From RGIG3872 sp045660245 (GTDB lineage: Bacteria > Bacillota > Clostridia > Christensenellales > UBA1242), in assembly GCA_045660245.1 (NCBI GenBank), contig JAZRDJ010000034.1, forward strand, positions 1 through 10,334: DNA of 10,334 bases. The letters are read 5' to 3'. Below the pieces are notes generated by a model. It searched no databases, was not told the origin of the DNA, and saw nothing but the letters and a program-made list of their open reading frames with translations. This document shows, piece by piece, positions 5,905 through 10,334 of this stretch. Position 1 is the stretch's first letter. Every line of letters begins with the position of its first letter. The translations under genes were made by a program, and so were the position numbers.

Positions 5905-7043
5905 TGACACTCATAGCAAGTCCAGTCACTGCGCCAAGCGGCCTCTGGACAACAATCCTCAACTGGATTGAAAGTGGCGTTGTGAATTACGGTTGGACAA
6001 TTATACTCTTCACGCTCTTGGTAAAAGTTGCACTCTCACCTCTCGACCTGCTCATTAAATATTCAACAAAAAAGAGTACACTCGTTCAGCAAAAACTTGC
6101 GCCTCAATCAGCCAGACTTCAAAAGAAGTATGCAAACAATAACCAAGCATATCAAATGCAAATGAATGCACTTTACAAGAAAGAAGGATACAATATGATC
6201 GCATCATGCGTGATCATGCTTGTGAACCTCGCGCTCACAATGACTGTGTTCCTCACAGTGTTCTCATCACTTCGCACAATATCTGCATACAGGGCTATTG
6301 ATCAATACAACAAAGTACAAGTGACATACGAACAAAGCATGACAGCAGAACTTTCAAACGTTACTACTTTTGATGACCAAAACACACTTTCAGCATTTCT
6401 TGCAAAAGAAAACAAAACCGAAGCAGAACTCACCGCAATCGCAACGGCAAAGAACAATGCAAAAACCGCAGTTCTTGAAGTTTGGGATTCATCAAAAGAA
6501 AGTTGGATCTGGGTCAAAAACATCTGGGTTGCCGATGGCGCAAAATCAGCTATGCCAACTTATGAAGACCTGAAAGCCCTCGCAACATCTTCAAAACAAA
6601 CAGAATATATTGAATATGTTGAAGGACTTGACCAAACGATTTATAGCGACATTTCTGCAATGATTGGCGAGGCTGAAACTTCATGGAATGGATACTATAT
6701 CTTGGCAGTTCTCGCAGCCGTGGTAACATTCCTCTCTCAATATGTTGCACAACTTTCAACAAAACTCAAAAATAAAGAAGCAAACAAAGTTGCAAACGCT
6801 CAAACTCAAGGCGCAGGAATGATGAAATTCATGAAGATTTTAATGCCTGCCATGATGGTTATGTTCGTTCTGTCATCAAGTTCAGCATTTGGTATTTATG
6901 TCGTGACCAGTTCAATCATCTCAATCGGTCTTTCATTCTTGATCTCACTCTTTGTGAATCTTATGACAAAGAAAAAGGAAGAAGAAGTGACTGCATATCT
7001 TGAGAAAGAAGCATTGAAACTTGCAAAAAAACAAAAGAAGTAA
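5892..7043 (+). CDS. yidC: Membrane protein insertase YidC/Oxa1 family
   Basis: YidC inserts and folds membrane proteins, alone or with SecYEG. AAAGGAG (5878-5884) sits 7 nt before the ATG at 5892, which beats the in-frame ATG at 5904. The 383-residue product has a first helix at about 34-54 (TIILFTLLVKVALSPLDLL), a cytoplasmic charged hairpin (about 56-101), helix 2 (about 102-126), helix 3 (268-288) and a hydrophobic C-terminal pair (about 313-356), then a basic tail KLAKKQKK. Lys45 sits where many homologues have the groove arginine; a positive charge is kept. No lipobox signal peptide is seen, unlike Bacillus SpoIIIJ. The loop between helices 2 and 3 (about 130-266) is much larger than in Bacillus and is predicted to lie outside the cell. 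Confidence 0.94.
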   Translation: MGNVMTLIASPVTAPSGLWTTILNWIESGVVNYGWTIILFTLLVKVALSPLDLLIKYSTKKSTLVQQKLAPQSARLQKKYANNNQAYQMQMNALYKKEGYNMIASCVIMLVNLALTMTVFLTVFSSLRTISAYRAIDQYNKVQVTYEQSMTAELSNVTTFDDQNTLSAFLAKENKTEAELTAIATAKNNAKTAVLEVWDSSKESWIWVKNIWVADGAKSAMPTYEDLKALATSSKQTEYIEYVEGLDQTIYSDISAMIGEAETSWNGYYILAVLAAVVTFLSQYVAQLSTKLKNKEANKVANAQTQGAGMMKFMKILMPAMMVMFVLSSSSAFGIYVVTSSIISIGLSFLISLFVNLMTKKKEEEVTAYLEKEALKLAKKQKK

Positions 7044-7065
7044 ACACAAGGAGAAATATACTGTT

Positions 7066-7758
7066 ATGAAATCAATCGAAGTACAAGGGAAAACCGTTGA
7101 CCAAGCAATCGAAATCGGTCTTTACAAACTTGAAACAACAAGAGAAAATGTAAAAATTGCAATCTTGGAAGAAGCAGGACTCTTCAACAAAGCAAAAGTT
7201 CGCTTGACACTCGCTGGTGCAGAAAGCGAAAAAGAAACAGCCCTCAAAACGCTTGTGAATGATATGCTCGAAAAAATGGGACTTGTTTGCGAAGTTTATA
7301 TTGAGGAAAGAGATGATGAGTTCTTTGTTGATATCACTGGAGAAGACGCCGCGCTCCTCATCGGAAAACGTGGTGACAACCTCGACGCAACACAATATCT
7401 CCTTTCTCAAATCTTCAACAAAGGTGTTCCACACGATGAATACAAAAAAATTGTAGTTGACAGCGCTGGTTACAAAAAGAAAAGAGAAGAAACCTTGAAA
7501 GGTCTTGCAAGAAGAACCGCAGCAAAGGTCGCAAGAGAAAACAAGAACGTTGCATTAGAGCCAATGAACGCTTTTGAAAGAAGAATTATTCACAGCGAAC
7601 TTGCAGATCATGCGAAAGTTGAAACCGAAAGCCGTGGCAATGAACCTCACAGATATGTTGTGATCAAAGTGAAAGGAAAAACAGAAAAAGACAACCGAAA
7701 AGAAAAAAGTGAGCAAAACAACGCAGAAATGCCTGCCCCACGCGCTTACGCTGATTAA
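7066..7758 (+). CDS. jag: RNA-binding protein Jag (KhpB), Jag-N/KH/R3H
   Basis: Jag, also called KhpB or EloR, binds RNA and in several Gram-positive bacteria works with KhpA in controlling cell elongation. The ATG at 7066 follows AAGGAG by 12 nt and gives the typical start MKSIEVQGKTVDQAIEIGL; an upstream in-frame TTG at 7021 lies inside yidC and is rejected. The 230-residue product has a Jag_N domain (about 1-49), a linker, a KH domain with the GKRG loop (100-103) in TGEDAALLIGKRGDNL, and an R3H domain with RRIIH (172-176) and the nearby ESRGNEPHRYVVI. The glycine-rich turn usual near the end of Jag_N is shortened to AGLFNKAKV. The last 25 residues are charged and probably disordered. The gene follows yidC by 22 bp, the usual pairing. 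Confidence 0.95.
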   Translation: MKSIEVQGKTVDQAIEIGLYKLETTRENVKIAILEEAGLFNKAKVRLTLAGAESEKETALKTLVNDMLEKMGLVCEVYIEERDDEFFVDITGEDAALLIGKRGDNLDATQYLLSQIFNKGVPHDEYKKIVVDSAGYKKKREETLKGLARRTAAKVARENKNVALEPMNAFERRIIHSELADHAKVETESRGNEPHRYVVIKVKGKTEKDNRKEKSEQNNAEMPAPRAYAD

Positions 7759-7766
7759 TATAATAT

Positions 7767-7794
7767 AGCACTCCAAACCAGGAGTGCTTTTTTT
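7767..7794 (+). terminator. Rho-independent terminator after jag
   Basis: AGCACTCC (7767-7774), a 6-nt loop and GGAGTGCT (7781-7788) form a perfect 8-bp stem ending in a run of seven T (7788-7794). It lies 8 nt after the jag stop and ends the rpmH-jag unit before the mnmE promoter. Confidence 0.92.
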
Positions 7795-7821
7795 GTACAA
7801 AAATAAATTTCGAAAATATAA

Positions 7822-7854
7822 TTGAAAATTTGAAAAGTTGTAGTATAATACTAC
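7822..7854 (+). promoter_or_regulatory. mnmE promoter with palindrome over the -10 box
   Basis: TTGAAA (7822-7827), a 16-bp spacer and a perfect TATAAT (7844-7849) lie directly before mnmE. The -10 is inside the 15-bp odd palindrome GTAGTATAATACTAC (7840-7854). The predicted start is 7855-7859 while the ATG is at 7859, so the message would have 0-4 leader bases, and no Shine-Dalgarno is present. Confidence 0.7.
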
Positions 7855-7858
7855 TCGT

Positions 7859-9211
7859 ATGGAAAAAGTAAAATCTCAAGAAACTATTGTCGCACTTTCA
7901 ACACCAGCAACGACTGGTGCAATTTCTATTGTTCGAATGAGCGGAAAAAATGCAATCGAAATCGCGGACAAACTCTTTGTATCTGTCAAAGGCAAAGCCC
8001 CAAGTTCTTTCACTCCACGAATGCTTGAACTTGGAACTTTCAACGCAAATTCTTTCAAAGAAAATGGTTTGTGCGTTTGCTTCTGTGCGCCGTTCAGTTA
8101 TACCGGTGAAAATCTCGTTGAATTCCAACTTCATGGCGGGATCAAAATTGCTGAGGGAGTCATTTCTGCTTGCATCAAAGCCGGAGCAAGACTTGCAACT
8201 CATGGTGAATTCACAAAACGCGCCTTCTTGAATGGAAAAATGAGCCTCGCATCTGCTGAGGGAATGATGGACATGATCAATGCAGAAAGTGAGGCTGAGA
8301 TCAGAGCAGGATACAACCTTTTGCAAGGTGAACTTTCAAAACTCGCAAAAACGGCTCAAGATGAACTCACTGACCTGTTGAGTGAAATTGAAGTTTCATT
8401 TGATTATCCAGAAGAAACCATTGAGTATGTCACAAAAAACACAGTCAAAACACGCCTCATGGCACTCTACGAAAAAATCTCAGCAACACTTCAAACAGCC
8501 AGCACTGGTCGACTCCTCAAAAACGGTGTCAACGTTTTGATTCTCGGCAAGCCCAATGCTGGAAAATCATCACTCTTGAATGCTCTTTTGTCCTTTGACC
8601 GAGCAATCGTGACTGACATTGCAGGAACAACACGTGACACAATCGAAGACACATTCTCAATTGATGGTACAAAATTCAATATCATTGTCACTGCGGGAAT
8701 CAGGGATACAAAAGATGTCGTTGAAAAAATCGGTGTTGACAAAGCAAAATCACTTGTCAAAAGCGCAGATATTGTGCTTTATGTCAAAGACGGAACAACA
8801 AAAGACTCAAAAGAAGATGAAGAAATCAAAAACCTGCTTTCAAACAAAAAACATATCGTCATTGTGAACAAAAGCGACCTCATGAAAAACCCAAAAGTTC
8901 AAGACAATGAATTTTTGATCAGCGCAAAAAATCAAACAAACATTGATGAACTCAAAAACAAACTTTATGAACTTGCAACAATCGGTGAAGCCGTTGGTGC
9001 AAGCATCATCATCACAAACGAAAGACACAAAGACGCACTGTCTCGCGCAGCGTCATCAATCATGACGGCAATTGAGAACATGGAACTTTCATTGGATCTC
9101 ATTTCAATTGATATCAAACTCGCCTACTCTGCTCTTGGTGAAATCACTGGAAACACAACAGGTGAAGATATCATTGATGCAATTTTCAGCAAATTCTGCT
9201 TGGGGAAATAA
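7859..9211 (+). CDS. mnmE: tRNA uridine-5-carboxymethylaminomethyl(34) synthesis GTPase MnmE
   Basis: MnmE is a folate-binding, K+-activated GTPase that with MnmG puts an aminomethyl-type group on C5 of the wobble uridine of certain tRNAs. The 450-residue length is normal. The N-terminal folate domain (about 1-118) has TIVALSTPATTGAISIVRMSG and YTGENLVEFQLHGG; the helical domain has GEFTKRAFLNGK (116-127). The G domain has G1 GKPNAGKS (230-237) with the K+-binding Asn233, G2 IAGTTRD (254-260), G4 NKSD (337-340) and G5 SAK (355-357). The C-terminus FCLGK keeps the catalytic Cys motif. Odd: the G3 motif, normally DTAG, reads VTAG; codon 277 (8687-8689) is GTC rather than an Asp codon. Glu289, matching the proposed catalytic Glu, is kept. 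The start lacks a Shine-Dalgarno. mnmG follows after 5 bp. Confidence 0.95.
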   Translation: MEKVKSQETIVALSTPATTGAISIVRMSGKNAIEIADKLFVSVKGKAPSSFTPRMLELGTFNANSFKENGLCVCFCAPFSYTGENLVEFQLHGGIKIAEGVISACIKAGARLATHGEFTKRAFLNGKMSLASAEGMMDMINAESEAEIRAGYNLLQGELSKLAKTAQDELTDLLSEIEVSFDYPEETIEYVTKNTVKTRLMALYEKISATLQTASTGRLLKNGVNVLILGKPNAGKSSLLNALLSFDRAIVTDIAGTTRDTIEDTFSIDGTKFNIIVTAGIRDTKDVVEKIGVDKAKSLVKSADIVLYVKDGTTKDSKEDEEIKNLLSNKKHIVIVNKSDLMKNPKVQDNEFLISAKNQTNIDELKNKLYELATIGEAVGASIIITNERHKDALSRAASSIMTAIENMELSLDLISIDIKLAYSALGEITGNTTGEDIIDAIFSKFCLGK

Positions 9212-9216
9212 AAAAT

Positions 9217-10334
9217 ATGGAAAGAATTTATGACGCAGTAGTTATCGGCGGTGGACACGCCGGAAATGAGGCTGCACTTGCACTCGCAAGAACAGGCAAC
9301 AAGACACTCTTGATTACTCTCCACAAAGAGAGTATTTCTTTCCTTGCCTGCAATCCAAGCATTGGTGGAACCGCAAAAGGTCATCTTGTGTGCGAAATCG
9401 ATGCGCTCGGTGGACAAATGGGAATAGAAGCCGACAAAAACACACTCCAACTCCGTATGCTCAACAACGGCAAAGGCCCGGCAGTTCACAGCCTCAGAGC
9501 ACAAATCGACAAAGTTTCATACCACAAAAGTATGCAGGAAACTCTAGAAAATCAAGAAAATCTTGACATATTGGTTGATGAAGCCAACGAAATCGTGACA
9601 AATGACGGAAAAATCGTTGCCATCAAAACAGCAAGTGGGATTGTGATCCAAACAAAGGTGGCAGTTGTCACCACTGGTGTGTATTTGAACTCGCGAACAA
9701 TCATCGGTGAAGACATCAAGAATGAAGGCCCTGCAGGGTTCACAAACGCAACACACCTCACGTCTTCACTCGCAAATCTTGGGTTTGAAATCCGACGTTT
9801 CAAAACTGGCACACCACCAAGACTTGAATCATCAACAATCAATTATGATTCTTTTGAACCACAAAAAGGTGACGACAACATTCAAACATTCTCATTCCTC
9901 ACAAAAAAGCAAAACAAAAACACTCATCTTTGTTACCTTGGTTACACAACGGCCGAGACCAAACAAATTATTTTGGATAACTTGCATTTGGCACCAATGT
10001 ATTCTGGAGAAATCAAAGGTGTTGGTCCAAGATATTGCCCATCGATTGAAACAAAAATTGTGAGATTTTCAGATAAAGAACGCCACCAAGTTTTCTTGGA
10101 ACCAGAAACCAGAGAAAACTCTGAAATTTATCTTCAAGGCATGAGCACAAGCATGCCACGAGACATTCAACACAAAATGGTCGAAAGCATCAAAGGCCTT
10201 GAAAATGCAAAAATAAATAAATACGCTTATGCCATTGAATATGATTGCATCAATCCACTTGAACTCTTTGCATCACTTGAATCCAAAAAAGTTGACGGCC
10301 TCTTCTTTGCTGGTCAAATCAATGGAACCAGTGG
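9217..10334 (+). CDS. mnmG: tRNA uridine-5-carboxymethylaminomethyl(34) synthesis enzyme MnmG, N-terminal part
   Basis: MnmG is the FAD-dependent partner of MnmE in wobble-uridine modification. The first 372 codons are in the window (family members have about 620-630), so the gene runs off the right edge. Visible motifs: the FAD-binding start VVIGGGHAGNEAAL (8-21), CNPSIGG (45-51) with one functional Cys, ALGGQMG (63-69), GKGPAV (85-90), FKTGTPPR (195-202), GVGPRYCPSIE (268-278) with the second Cys at 274, HQVFLEPE, and AGQINGTSG at the edge. The ATG at 9217 is 5 bp after mnmE, with GGGGA inside the mnmE end as a weak ribosome site. Compared with E. coli and B. subtilis, Cys59 replaces a basic residue before EIDALGG and His91 replaces the Arg of GPAVR. 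Confidence 0.96.
   Translation, partial: MERIYDAVVIGGGHAGNEAALALARTGNKTLLITLHKESISFLACNPSIGGTAKGHLVCEIDALGGQMGIEADKNTLQLRMLNNGKGPAVHSLRAQIDKVSYHKSMQETLENQENLDILVDEANEIVTNDGKIVAIKTASGIVIQTKVAVVTTGVYLNSRTIIGEDIKNEGPAGFTNATHLTSSLANLGFEIRRFKTGTPPRLESSTINYDSFEPQKGDDNIQTFSFLTKKQNKNTHLCYLGYTTAETKQIILDNLHLAPMYSGEIKGVGPRYCPSIETKIVRFSDKERHQVFLEPETRENSEIYLQGMSTSMPRDIQHKMVESIKGLENAKINKYAYAIEYDCINPLELFASLESKKVDGLFFAGQINGTS

Noticed and set aside
7898..8326. A 142-codon open frame on the minus strand inside mnmE
   Set aside because: It is a shadow of mnmE: its product resembles no known family, is rich in Cys, Ser and Phe as antisense frames often are, and no ribosome site was recognised.
9124..9504. A 126-codon open frame on the minus strand across the mnmE-mnmG junction
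   Set aside because: It is antisense to two well-conserved genes and has no recognisable protein features.

Overview
This window is the chromosomal dnaA neighbourhood of an AT-rich, low-GC bacterium. It is most likely an uncultivated member of the Bacillota (Clostridia-like). The reasons are the gene set (gyrB, recF, dnaA, dnaN, rpmH, rnpA, yidD, yidC, jag, mnmE, mnmG), a short Gram-positive-type YidC without the large proteobacterial periplasmic domain, the presence of jag, Shine-Dalgarno sites such as AAGGAG, and consensus sigma-A promoters. The standard code fits: Trp is TGG, and recF ends on TGA. I cannot place it to genus. No tRNA, rRNA, insertion sequence, CRISPR array or phage gene is visible.

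Layout. The minus strand carries the 5' part of gyrB (running off the left edge) and a complete recF. The plus strand carries dnaA, dnaN, an unrecognised six-helix membrane protein gene, a terminator, then rpmH-rnpA-yidD-yidC-jag, a terminator, then mnmE-mnmG (mnmG runs off the right edge). Transcription diverges only in the 137 bp between recF and dnaA. That gap holds two back-to-back promoters and a perfect 12-bp palindrome, and is the best candidate in the window for an origin or control region. No perfect TTATCCACA DnaA box was found by eye.

How the genes work together. gyrB, recF, dnaA and dnaN encode the initiator, sliding clamp, a gap-repair loader and a gyrase subunit. rpmH and rnpA make ribosomal protein L34 and the RNase P protein. 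yidD and yidC serve membrane-protein insertion, and jag (khpB) is an RNA-binding partner commonly found beside yidC. mnmE and mnmG together modify the wobble uridine of certain tRNAs.

Main points of interest: (1) compared with the usual Bacillota order, the dnaA-dnaN block is inverted between its normal flanks; (2) an unknown membrane protein is translationally linked to dnaN; (3) the MnmE G3 motif lacks its near-invariant Asp (Val277); (4) mnmE appears to be leaderless, with a 15-bp palindrome over its -10 box; (5) a palindrome lies between the divergent recF and dnaA promoters; (6) the gyrB -35 box is embedded in the recF terminator hairpin; (7) YidC has a large extra extracytoplasmic loop. 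This is a housekeeping region, and I see no defence, secretion or biosynthetic system in it.
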